Assembly (NCBI GenBank): GCA_963823805.1
Contig: CAWGMW010000001.1
Location: 1,302,001 to 1,366,000 of the forward strand
Length of the DNA: 64,000 nucleotides
Origin: Telmatobacter sp963823805
Lineage (GTDB): Bacteria; Acidobacteriota; Terriglobia; Terriglobales; Acidobacteriaceae
Reading direction: 5' to 3'
Both the position numbers and the translations under genes were made by a program. Below are positions 36,024-45,500 of this stretch, piece after piece. The notes under the pieces were generated by a model, which worked only from the letters and a program-made list of their open reading frames with translations, searched no databases and was not told where the DNA came from. Position 1 is the stretch's first letter; the number at the start of each line of letters is the position of its first letter.

Positions 36024-37346
36024 TCACGCCGGCACTCCCTCTGCCTTTCGATCGAGATAGTGCGCCTTTACCGCAAAATCCTCCAGCTCGGCCCTGAACT
36101 GCGGATCGGCAATCGCGATGAGCGCCTCGGCGCGCTCGCGCAGAGTCTTTCCGTGCAAGTAGGCGGTGCCGTGCTCGGTCACAACGTAATGCACGTCGGC
36201 GCGAGATGTGACAACGCCCGCGCCCGGCTCCAGAACCGGAACAATGCGCGAAACCGTTCCTCCCCGCGCCGTTGATGGCAACGCAATAATCGGCACACCG
36301 CCCTTGGACCGCGCGGCGCCGCGAATAAAGTCGATTTGCCCGCCAAATCCGCTGTAGGGCCGCGTGCCCAGCGAATCGGCGCAGACCTGCCCCGTCATGT
36401 CCACCTGCAGCGCGCCGTTGATCGCCACCATGCGATCGTTCTGCGCCACCACGAACGGATCGTTGGTGTAGCTGATGGAGCGAAATTCGAAGCTGGGATT
36501 CTCGCGAATGAAATCGAAGAGCCGCTGCGTGCCCAGCACAAACGCCACCACGGCCTTGCCGCGATGCAGCGTCTTGCGCTCGCCGTTGATCACGCCCGAC
36601 TCCATCAAATCGATCACGCCGTCCGGACACATCTCGGTGTGGATGCCCAGGTCGCGCTTGTCGGTGAGGCAATGCAGCACAGCCTCCGAGATTCCGCCGA
36701 TTCCGGTTTGCAGCGTAGCGCCGTCGGGAATGAGTGCGGCCACATTGCGCGCCACGCGCATGTGCAGCTCGGTGCAGGGTTCCGCTTCTAGCTCAAGCAG
36801 CGGCCGGTCCGTCTCCACAACGGCGAAGATGTGTTTCACGTGCACCGTGGTTTCGCCGTGCGTGCGCGGCATCTGCCGGTTCACTTCGGCAATCACCGTC
36901 CGCGCGTAGCGAATCGCCGTCAGCGTGCAATCCACCGTCGTGCCCAGGCTTACAAACCCGTGCGCGTCCGGCGGCGACACCTGCATCAGCACCACGTCCA
37001 GCGGCAGAGCGCCTGTCTCGAAGAGACCCTCAATCTCACTCAGAAAGATGGGAGTGTAATCGGCGCGGCCGTTGCAAACCGCTTCGCGCACGTTGTCGCC
37101 CAGAAACAGGCCGCGATGGCGGAAGTGCCCTTCGTACTCGGGCCGCGTGTAGTCCGCCGCGCCCAGCGTCTTCATGTGGATGATTTCGACGTTGCGCAGC
37201 GAGGCGGCGCGTGCCACGAGCGCGTCAACCAGAACCGAAGGAGTGCCGCAGCCCGACTGGATCCAGACACGAGCGCCGGAGGTTACAGCTTCCAGCGCCT
37301 GCGCCGCGCTCATGCGCTTGCGCTGGGTTTCCTCGCTCCAGGTCAT
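36024..37346 (-). CDS. Acetyl-CoA hydrolase/CoA-transferase family protein
   Basis: Cytosolic enzyme of 440 residues in the class I CoA-transferase family that includes 4-hydroxybutyrate and succinate:acetate CoA-transferases. The catalytic Glu should be Glu238 in LGIHTEMCPDG, preceded by the oxyanion/CoA loop QTGIGGISEAVL (213-224); GTRPYSGFGGQIDF and VTEHGTAYLHGK are also typical. I chose the ATG at 37346, with GGAGG nine bases upstream. It heads the operon with the 2-oxoacid oxidoreductase, so it may move CoA from the branched acyl-CoA product to acetate or succinate, saving the thioester energy. Confidence 0.92.
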   Translation of the reverse strand: MTWSEETQRKRMSAAQALEAVTSGARVWIQSGCGTPSVLVDALVARAASLRNVEIIHMKTLGAADYTRPEYEGHFRHRGLFLGDNVREAVCNGRADYTPIFLSEIEGLFETGALPLDVVLMQVSPPDAHGFVSLGTTVDCTLTAIRYARTVIAEVNRQMPRTHGETTVHVKHIFAVVETDRPLLELEAEPCTELHMRVARNVAALIPDGATLQTGIGGISEAVLHCLTDKRDLGIHTEMCPDGVIDLMESGVINGERKTLHRGKAVVAFVLGTQRLFDFIRENPSFEFRSISYTNDPFVVAQNDRMVAINGALQVDMTGQVCADSLGTRPYSGFGGQIDFIRGAARSKGGVPIIALPSTARGGTVSRIVPVLEPGAGVVTSRADVHYVVTEHGTAYLHGKTLRERAEALIAIADPQFRAELEDFAVKAHYLDRKAEGVPA

Positions 37347-37763
37347 TTCGAGCCGCCTCCGCACATCCCCAAAAGAACGTGCGTCGGCTCTGATCGTTCC
37401 ATCACGGGTTGTGCCTCCCGATCAGCCCACAAATCCCTCAAACCGGCGTTATTCTGCGCTTTAGCAAATGAGAGGCGCTGTGATGAGAGTCACCCCAACC
37501 TCTGCACAATCGGGGCGGAAATTAAGGCTGGATTCGCTGTCTTTTTCGGTCAAGCAGACGAGCTTGGCCGAAATACGCGCGCTTCCTACATTTCGCGCAC
37601 GAATATCGCACGGTGATCCGGCATTTGCAGGCCTTGCTGCACGGAACGTGCGGCGGGGCGATGCGGGACGCGGTGGGAGCGAAGAGATTCGGGTTTCTAA
37701 CTGCGGTGGAAATCCTGGCTGGGGTTGGCGATTCCGCAGCCGAACCCGCGGCACGAGCAATCC
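37347..37763. other. Gene-free stretch, probable operon promoter region
   Basis: Roughly 415 bp between the start of the CoA-transferase gene and the lipoprotein stop. Two 99-codon frames on opposite strands mirror one another and look like noise. I see no convincing promoter boxes, although the start of the minus-strand amino-acid operon must lie here. Confidence 0.5.
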
Positions 37764-38471
37764 TTAATCGCTTTTGCCGGAATCGCCCGTGACCCCTGCC
37801 GGCAGATCGAGCGCCACAAGGGCAAACCGGGTCTGGCCCGGTGCGGAGCTCTCAAATCCCACGATGTGCTGATGGCGCTTGGAGCCGGCCTTCAATTCGA
37901 AGCTATCCTCGCCCGTCCCATAGTCCTTGCGATCAATCTGCACTGTGGTGGTGTTGCTCTTGTCGTCGGCGCAAGTCAACCCCTCAGAGGTCACAGTCGG
38001 CGTGCCCACCGGTGTATTGCCCTGGCAAGCGATCACGTCGCCATACCGCGTCAGCGCCTTCTTGTAAAACGCAACGACCTTGTCCTGGCCATCGGCAGTG
38101 GAGTAGTTGACCACCTTCACGCGCAGCTCCCATTCGCCAAAACCCATGTGGATGTCCGCCGACTTGTCGTTATCTTTGTCCTTCACGATGTCCGCGCCCG
38201 GATAGACAGGCAGGCCCAGATCAGCGGCCGTGGTCTGGTCGGTGTTCACGTGGAGTCCGCCGAAGGGAGTGTCCACTTCGACCTTTTTGTCCTCGCCGTT
38301 GGGTCCTTTGTCCACGTTCACTCTGCAGCCGGCAATCCCAGCCGCCAGCAGCAGGCAGGCAAACAGGCCGCCCGCCATGCCTCCGGCGTTGAGCATCGCG
38401 CTCCGTTTCGAGTTCCGTGCCAACTGGCGTGGGGAGTTCCCTGTCGACTTCCGCGTCGAGATCCGTGTCAT
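37764..38471 (-). CDS. Putative lipoprotein of unknown function
   Basis: Protein of 235 residues. A basic N-terminus is followed by a hydrophobic segment ending in a lipobox-like IAGC (Cys about 49), so it is probably an envelope lipoprotein. The mature part is polar, with VDTPFGGLHVNT, LGLPVYPGA, WELRVKVVNYSTADGQDKVVAFYKKAL and VALDLPAG. The pattern 'yPGA ... V.nYsT.D....V..FYk..L' recurs in acidobacterial secreted proteins that I cannot name. AGAGGG precedes the ATG at 38471; an internal ATG at 38396 would still leave the signal. Confidence 0.75.
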   Translation of the reverse strand: MTRISTRKSTGNSPRQLARNSKRSAMLNAGGMAGGLFACLLLAAGIAGCRVNVDKGPNGEDKKVEVDTPFGGLHVNTDQTTAADLGLPVYPGADIVKDKDNDKSADIHMGFGEWELRVKVVNYSTADGQDKVVAFYKKALTRYGDVIACQGNTPVGTPTVTSEGLTCADDKSNTTTVQIDRKDYGTGEDSFELKAGSKRHQHIVGFESSAPGQTRFALVALDLPAGVTGDSGKSD

Positions 38472-38592
38472 GGCAATCGCCCTCTTGGGAGGTTATACGC
38501 CGCCGGCAAGCCAAATGTTCCGGAGACCCAGGTCGTAACCGGGCCAAACGCAATGAATGGTAGCGTTTGGCAGGGCCGGCGGGAATGCGCGG

Positions 38593-38700
38593 TTAGTGCG
38601 TCGAGGGTCCGTCTTCCTTGCTGCTGGTGCCGAACAGAATCGACACGACAAAGACGGCAATGATCACGGGGACGACAAAGAACGGGGAAGTAATGTGCAT
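38593..38700 (-). CDS. 35-residue single-pass membrane protein
   Basis: Very small open frame: a short hydrophilic start, one hydrophobic stretch (FFVVPVIIAVFVVSILFG, about 7-24), and a polar acidic end (SSKEDGPSTH). AAGGAG lies 9 bases upstream of its ATG. The composition is a textbook single-pass peptide rather than random sequence. No neighbour gives a function. Confidence 0.55.
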   Translation of the reverse strand: MHITSPFFVVPVIIAVFVVSILFGTSSKEDGPSTH

Positions 38701-38737
38701 GGCGCAGGGCTCCTTGCTGCATTCAGAATAGCAAAGG

Positions 38738-38899
38738 CAGTTCACAGTTCGTAGTTCGCAGTTCTTAGTTAACCGCTCGTGCTTCGCAGGTCGCGGGCGC
38801 TCGATCCGCATCTCCAGACTGGATTTGGGCCCCGCTTTCTCGCATCGCCCAGTTCTTAACGCGATGTACTGCGAACTAAGAACTGCGAACTATGAACTT
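38738..38899. repeat. Two inverted heptamer arms around a spacer
   Basis: The left arm (38738-38770) has units CAGTTCN and the right arm (38868-38899) has GCGAACT/AAGAACT units, both at 7-bp steps and in opposite orientation, with about 95 bp between. The right arm runs up to the stop codon of the alpha-mannosidase gene. Layout matches the element at 10536 with a longer loop. Confidence 0.75.
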
Positions 38900-41800
38900 A
38901 ATTGCCGCTCCCTGCCTCCGCGTAGTCCACCCTGATCGTCAGAATCTCGTACGGATGAATCGGCACCTTGACCACGCCGCCCGTAACAGGAAGCGGTTCG
39001 CCTTCCGGCTGCTCCATCAGATTCGTGACCGTAGCGCCGGTCGCGCCCGGCGGCACATGGAACTCGGCCGTCGTCTGCTTCCCCGCCCACTCGTACGCCC
39101 GGAAGATCAGCCCATTCACGCCAAGCCCGTTCTGGTCCTCGGCTTTTTTGACGGCGGTCAGAACCACGTTGTCCGGCGAAACCGACGCGAACGAGTGCTC
39201 AGCCGGCAGCGAACCCGCGTGTGCCGTCGTTACCACAGCCTGCAGCGGATAGTCGTACTCCCATCCGTGGCGCACGGTCAGCGCGTCCTTCCAAGTGCCC
39301 GCGTGCGAATAGAGCGCGTAGTGGAAGTGATGCTCGCCCTCGTCGGCGTCAGGATCGGGCCACGTCGGCGAGCGCAGCAGCGTAATGCGCAGCACGTTCC
39401 CGGCAGCGTCGTAGCCGTACTTGTCCTGGTTCAGAATGCTCAGCCCGTGAACTTTTCCGTCCGCTCCCGCGCCCGAAAGATCGGCCCAGCGCATCGCCTC
39501 CACCTCAAACTGGGCCTTCTCCCACGAGTTGTTGCGCGTCGTCGGCCGCTCGATTTCACCGTAAGGAATCTCGTACGTGGCAAAGTCGCTCGTCACCGCC
39601 AGCGGAAACGCCGCCTTCAGCAGCACATGCTTCTCGTGCCAGTCGATATCGTTGTCAATGTCGACCTCGTCGCCTTTGAGCGAAATCGTCTGCACAAACT
39701 TTGAGCTTTGCCAGTGGCGCGTGACTCGGACGCCGGCTGAGCCATCCGCCTCGGTAACCGACTCGACTGAGTCGGCATTACCGATTGTTGACGGCGGAAC
39801 ATCCAAGGTTCCGGGATCAATGTTCCACGCGTCGTATTGCTTGGGCGTGTCTTTGAACGCCTGAAGCTCATTGCCGCAGGCGCCCGGCGCAAGTGTTTCG
39901 TATTTCGCCGCGTCCACGATGAGACTTGTAATGCAGCCGGTGGTTTTGTCCACCACAGCCCTTAACCTCGCGTTTCGGAGAATCAGCTTGTCCCCCTCCT
40001 GCTCCGCGCGCCCGGGAGCCGCAATCATCTGAACTGGAACCGTTCCAATCTCAACCACCTTGTAACCCAATGCAGGCACGTCGGGCACGTGGATGCTCAA
40101 ATCGGCGATTCCAATTTTCTCGTCTCGGTCCACGACCCCGCTGACGCCTCCGCTCTCCTTCGTGACACTCGGCACGCTGCCTTGCGCTATCGCCGGCATT
40201 TGCACTCTTACTTCCACGTCGCCGGATCGCTCCCAGCCAAGCGGATTGTAAACAACAATCGGAATCAGTTTTGGTTCCTTGGCCGCCGTGTCAATCCGCT
40301 CCGCCACAGCCTCCAGCGCGCCATCCGAAATCTCCGCCGTCGACATCCTCACCCAGTCATAGTCCTTCTGCGCATCCTTATAGATCACCGCAATCCCCGA
40401 CCCTGCCGCCAGATCGTGGAACTGGTTGAACAAAACCTTCTTCCAATCCTCGGTCAACTCGTCCGCCGGATACTTCGCGCCATCGAGCCAAGCCAGCGAA
40501 GACCATTTCTCTGCGTTCAGCATCTCCTCTTCCGCCGTCCGCATATTGTGTTTGTGGTTGGCCTGCGTGGTAAAGACGCCGCGGTGAAATTCGAAATATA
40601 GCTCGCTATCCCACGTCGGAATCGACACCTTGCCGGGCACGGCGGGCGGCGCTGTGTAGCCCTTCGCAATCGACTGGTAATTCCACACCGGGCTCTCCGG
40701 CGCGATCTGCTTCTCAACCGCCGAGAAAAAACTCTGCGCCGTACCGAACTCGTACTTCGGCGTCACCGGCGCGCCGCCATCCGCGGCCACCGTCGCCGCA
40801 TCGGGCGCAGCCCAGTGGAAACCTTCATCCAGCATCGCCCGCGTGGGCCCGCCGCCGTGATCGCCCACTCCGTAGAGGTCCATCATCTCCGTCATTCCTG
40901 TCGACCGCTGCCGCGCGGTAACCAGATCATCAGAGAGCCGCAGCGGCCGCAGATCCTCATTGCCGTAGTCGTGCGGGAAATAGGTGAGCACCTTCGATCC
41001 GTCGGGCGACTGCCACCAGAACAGCTTGAACGGAAGCTGATTGGTGTCGTTCCACGCCATCTTCTGCGTGACGAAATAGTCGATGCCGCTCTTTTTGTAA
41101 ATCTGCGGCAGCTGCCAGTTGTAACCGAACGAATCCGGGTTCCAGCCGATGCGCACGTCCACGCCATAGGCCTGCTTGTACCAGCGCTTGCCCACCAGCA
41201 ACTGGCGCACCAGCGACTCACCGTCGGGCATATTCAGGTCCGGCTCGACCCACATGCCGCCCACAATCTCCCAGCGCCCCTCCTCGATGCGCTTCTTGAT
41301 CTCCGCGTTCATCGAAGGGTATTTCTCGGCCAGCCAGTCGTTGTAGGCCGCGGCCGACTGCGTGTAGGTGTAGCCGGGATACTCGCTCATCAATTGCAGC
41401 GCCGTCCCGAACGTGCGCCTGACGACGTCGACAGTTTCGGTCCACGGCCACAGCCACGCGGCATCGATGTGCGAGTTACCGGTGAGATGAAAGGTCGCGG
41501 TCTCGAGCAGCGGTCGCAGCGCCTCAAGCTGCCCCTGCGCGGCCTTCAGGCTCGCGTCGAACTTCGCCTCTGCCTGCGCGCGCGCATCGCCGGTCGCCGT
41601 CTCGGCCGTGTCCAGCGCCGCCACATCCACGGCTGCGATCGCTGCGTTGAGCGTGTCAAGCTTCGCGCTGTCGCCGGGGGCAAGCGAAGGCAGCAGCACC
41701 CACGCCGACAGAAACTCCTGCGCCAGGTCTTCAGGATTCGGCCGGTTCTCTGGAAACCCGATCCGCAGGTTCGCGCCGCGGAAGGTCTTCACATCCACGG

Positions 41801-42314
41801 TATGCAGCAGCTTGACCGCAACGACAATCTTGTCGCCGGGCCGTGCGTCATCCTCGAGCACGATCGGCTCCAGGTCCTCGCCCATGGCCACGCGGCGGCC
41901 GTTGAAGTAGATCATCTCCGGCATCGGTCCGTTGGCGGTGGCGTGGAATTGGAACCAGATGCGCGCGCCAGTCAGGTCGTAGCCGTTCAGCGTGTCGGGA
42001 ATTTGAATCGTCTGCCGAAACCAGACGGCATCGTTCGGCGCTTTCGCCATCGACGCTACGGGTTGCCAGTCGGTCTCGTCCAAACTCACAGCTTCGCCGT
42101 GCGCCAGGTCGCCCGAGTGCATCTTCCACGTGCCGGCAGGAAGTTGGCCCAGGCTCAACAGCCGCTCCACAACTCCGTGAGCCTGCGTTGGCAGTTGCGC
42201 AGCAACGCGCTCCGTTTCGCTCACGACCGTCTGGCCCGGCGCGGGCCGCGCGGCGAAAAACGAAAAGAGCAGAACAATCGCGAGACAGAAGCGCGCTTTC
42301 GAAGATGAATTCAT
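38898..42314 (-). CDS. Secreted alpha-mannosidase, GH38
   Basis: Secreted enzyme of 1138 residues that removes alpha-linked mannose from glycans. The signal peptide covers about 1-28 (cleavage near APG-QT); residues 60-200 form a galactose-binding-like beta domain. The GH38 catalytic domain starts near 275 with HLTGNSHIDAAWLWPW (zinc ligands His282 and Asp284) and contains WNPDSFGYNWQLPQ, where Asp394 is the expected nucleophile and zinc ligand, and PHDYGN further on. The C-terminal half is beta-sandwich. I chose the ATG at 42314; a TTG nine bases upstream is possible. It is divergent from the hydrogenase operon. Confidence 0.94.
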   Translation of the reverse strand: MNSSSKARFCLAIVLLFSFFAARPAPGQTVVSETERVAAQLPTQAHGVVERLLSLGQLPAGTWKMHSGDLAHGEAVSLDETDWQPVASMAKAPNDAVWFRQTIQIPDTLNGYDLTGARIWFQFHATANGPMPEMIYFNGRRVAMGEDLEPIVLEDDARPGDKIVVAVKLLHTVDVKTFRGANLRIGFPENRPNPEDLAQEFLSAWVLLPSLAPGDSAKLDTLNAAIAAVDVAALDTAETATGDARAQAEAKFDASLKAAQGQLEALRPLLETATFHLTGNSHIDAAWLWPWTETVDVVRRTFGTALQLMSEYPGYTYTQSAAAYNDWLAEKYPSMNAEIKKRIEEGRWEIVGGMWVEPDLNMPDGESLVRQLLVGKRWYKQAYGVDVRIGWNPDSFGYNWQLPQIYKKSGIDYFVTQKMAWNDTNQLPFKLFWWQSPDGSKVLTYFPHDYGNEDLRPLRLSDDLVTARQRSTGMTEMMDLYGVGDHGGGPTRAMLDEGFHWAAPDAATVAADGGAPVTPKYEFGTAQSFFSAVEKQIAPESPVWNYQSIAKGYTAPPAVPGKVSIPTWDSELYFEFHRGVFTTQANHKHNMRTAEEEMLNAEKWSSLAWLDGAKYPADELTEDWKKVLFNQFHDLAAGSGIAVIYKDAQKDYDWVRMSTAEISDGALEAVAERIDTAAKEPKLIPIVVYNPLGWERSGDVEVRVQMPAIAQGSVPSVTKESGGVSGVVDRDEKIGIADLSIHVPDVPALGYKVVEIGTVPVQMIAAPGRAEQEGDKLILRNARLRAVVDKTTGCITSLIVDAAKYETLAPGACGNELQAFKDTPKQYDAWNIDPGTLDVPPSTIGNADSVESVTEADGSAGVRVTRHWQSSKFVQTISLKGDEVDIDNDIDWHEKHVLLKAAFPLAVTSDFATYEIPYGEIERPTTRNNSWEKAQFEVEAMRWADLSGAGADGKVHGLSILNQDKYGYDAAGNVLRITLLRSPTWPDPDADEGEHHFHYALYSHAGTWKDALTVRHGWEYDYPLQAVVTTAHAGSLPAEHSFASVSPDNVVLTAVKKAEDQNGLGVNGLIFRAYEWAGKQTTAEFHVPPGATGATVTNLMEQPEGEPLPVTGGVVKVPIHPYEILTIRVDYAEAGSGN

Positions 42315-42529
42315 GGCCGACAAAGCCCCCGCCGCATTGTAGCCCGTTGCGGCTTTCGCTCGCCGCTAACGGAGCGTTCAAAACCGGCGGCCGCATCCTC
42401 GCTTGAAAACGAGGGGACAAGTCTTTAATTCCCACCTTGTGGTATGAAATACCGGACTTGATTCGTCCAGATTTCCTCCCTGTGTGCGCGGTCACATCAC
42501 CCTAAAGGCTGGGCGCTCAACATGAAGGC
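42315..42529. promoter_or_regulatory. Divergent region before hydrogenase genes, with palindrome
   Basis: The 215 bp between the alpha-mannosidase and hydrogenase starts contain the palindrome GGTAT-GAA-ATACC at 42441-42453 followed directly by GGAC-N7-GTCC. They are about 75-85 bp upstream of the hydrogenase start, a reasonable operator position. I could not identify a sigma-54 -24/-12 element or clear -10 box. Confidence 0.35.
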
Positions 42530-45500
42530 ATGGATGCGGCAACCCTCATATTGATGGCTCCATGCGCGCTTCTCGTGGGCGCTTTGCTGCAGATTCTTGT
42601 GGCGCGCCTGTGCTCCGCGCGCACCAAGGGAATCCTCGCTTTCCTCAGCTGCTTTCCCGCCCTCGTCGCCGTCGCCGGCCTCGCACCGCTGGTCCGCAAT
42701 GGCCAGGCCATCGACCTGAATCCGCTCCCGTGGGATGGTCCGCTCGCCTTCGTTCTTCACGTCGATGCGCTCAGCGTGCTCTTCGCCTTCATGGGCGCCT
42801 GCATCGGCGGCCTGGTGCTGCTCTATTCCATCGGCTACATGGCGCACGACAAGTCCGCGACGCGCTTCTACGCGATCATGCTCGTCTTCATCGGCGGCTT
42901 TATCGCGCTCGTCTACAGCGCCAACCTCTTCATCTTTTATCTCTGCTGGGAACTGGTAGGCCTGTGCTCGTTCACCCTCGTCGGCTTCTGGTACACCAAT
43001 CGCGAAGCGGTAAACGGCGCGCGCAAAGTGCTGCTGATGACGCACATCGCGGGCTACGGATTGCTCGCCGCAATTCTCATCCTCTATCACCGCGCAGGCA
43101 CCGCGTTGTGGACCGATCCTGCTGTGTCTCGCAGTTTCACGGGCGGCATCTTCGCGCTGATGCTGGTTGCTCTCGTGGCCAAGAGCGTGCAGGTTCCACT
43201 TCACACGTGGATTCCCGAAGCCATGGCCGCACCCACTCCTGTGAGCGCGCTGCTGCACTCGGCTTGCTACGTCACGTCCGGCGTGTATCTGGCCGCGCGC
43301 ATGCACAGCTTCGGCGCATGGCCTGCCGCTTGGGGCGAGAGCCTGATGTGGGTCGGCACCGTGACCATGGCCGTCGGCGTGATGTACGCCATGGTGCAAA
43401 CCGACCTGAAGCGCATGTTGGCGTTTTCGACCGTGAGCCAGATCGGCTACATGATGATGGGCCTCGGCATTGGCACGCCGCTCGCCATCACCGCCGCGTT
43501 GCTGCACTGCCTGAACCACGCGTTCTTCAAGGGCGGGCTGTTTTTGACTGCCGGAAGCGTGCAGCACGCAACCGGCACGCGCGACATGAACAAGCTCGGC
43601 GGCCTGGCCTCGAAGATGCCGCGAACCACTTTGTCCTGGTTGGTTGGCGTGGGCAGCATGATGGGCATTCCGCTGATGAGCGGCTTCGCCAGCAAGTGGA
43701 TGCTCTACGCCGCGGCGCTGCAAGCCGGCTGGGCTGTGCCCGCCATGGTTGCGTGGGCTGCGAGCCTGGGCACTGTGTTTCTTGGCGCCAAGGCGACCAG
43801 CGCGGTATTTCTTGGGCCAACAACGGAACAAACGAAAGACGCGCACGAATCCCCGCCCACGATGGTGTGGGGAATGGGATTCCTTGCTGCGGGTAGCGTG
43901 GTTCTTGGTGTTGCGCCGCAGTTAGCCGTCAACTATTTCCTCAATCCGATTCTCCTGGCGCTCGGCGTTGGCGCAGGCGTGCACGTCACCTGGCTCGGGC
44001 TCTCTGCCGATGCGGGAAGTTTTTCTTCAACCGGGGGCCTCGTTCTTGCACTTGTGTCGCTCGTCGTTGGCGGAGCCATTTATCTCGTCGCCTACGCCGC
44101 GCGCCCGGTTGCGACTTCAGGCGCAGCGCTTGCGGGCGCAGCCGGCGGCATCTTTACCGGCGGCGAACCGCTGAGCGACCAGGGAAGGCTGACAGCCGGC
44201 GACTTTTCTGAGATTTTCCAGGCGCACTGGGGCTCCTTCTTCCGCTGGTCGAATGTCGATCGCGTTTATCTCTGGTTTTGGGACGGAATGCAGGTTGTCT
44301 CGCAGGGCCTCGGCCAAATCTTCGCGTGGATGGAGCGCCGCGCGGCCGTGCTGGTCGTCGCTTTCGCGGCGACTTTATTCGCTCTCGCCCGCTGGGTCGT
44401 GCCCGGAACAGCTTCGACGCGCCTGCTAGCTCTGGTGCCGCCGGAGCAAATCTCGCCGCTCTTGATCTTCTCGGTCGCTATCGCGGCAGGTGCGCTGCTG
44501 ATTGCCTCCTTCGCCAGCGTTGCTGGACGAAAACTCGTGCCGCTGATCTTGCTCACCGGTGCGTTGACGGTCGATGCACTCCTCGTCGTGAATCCATGGT
44601 GGCGTCTCGGTCTCCTCGAACTTGCCGCATTGTTGACGGTCGTTCTGGTCTGGCGCACCGCGCGTTCGCAAGCCGCAAAGCTCACTTACCTGGCCGTGGT
44701 TCTCATCTCCGCAGGATCGATGATCGCGAGCGAGCTGCTGGCCGATCGCGGCGCCGCGGATTGGGCGCGCGCTCTGCTCTTCTTGAGCGTCTGCATCAAA
44801 TTGGCCGCGGTGCCGCTGTTCTTCTGGCTGCTCAAGCTGGCCGACGAATTGCCGGCCCTGGTCCTTGGCGTCATCATCGCGGTCGTGGACATGGCGGCCT
44901 TCGGCGAATTCTACGTCGCCGCGCAGGCCTCGCCATTCGCGCTCACGCCGCAGGCGCTGTGGGTCTACGTTGGCGTCGGAACTTCGCTCGTCGCCTCGCT
45001 GCTGATGCTCACGCAACGCAGCCTCAAACGGTTGCTCGTCCTTTCGACCGCCGAAGACGTTGGCTTCCTGCTTCTTGGCGCGGCATCGATGAGCGTCATC
45101 GGAGCGCAGGGCGCGCTGGTTGCTGCCGCCACACACGCACTGGCCAAGGCGCTCCTCTTCATCTCGCTCGCCGGCCCTGAAGCTGACGGCGCGCTCGAAA
45201 TCGAGCCCATCGCATTGGCGGCCCGCTACCCGGTCAGCGCATTCGGATTTCTCTTCGGAATGTTGGCCATGCTCGGCGTGCCGCCGACACTCGGCTTCAT
45301 CGGCCGCTGGCGGCTTTACTCCACAGCATTGCAGATTGGCGTCTGGCCGCTTGTCCTCCTGATTCTGTCGTCGATCTTCGCGCTCATCGCCTACGCGCTT
45401 GCGCTCTCGCGCAACTGGTGGGGTCCACCGCCCGACAATGCCCTGCCCGAGCCGGCGTCCAAATCTGCCGCGCACGAGCCGTTCGCCATCAAGGCCGCAA

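Noticed and set aside
37461..37767. Two 99-codon frames on opposite strands in the gap before the lipoprotein gene
   Set aside because: They mirror one another, lack ribosome-binding sites and show no conserved features.
42497..43846. 449-codon minus-strand open frame opposite the hydrogenase antiporter gene
   Set aside because: It is antisense to a clear membrane protein gene, has a His/Arg/Gln/Glu-heavy composition typical of reverse-strand GC-rich DNA, and matches no family.
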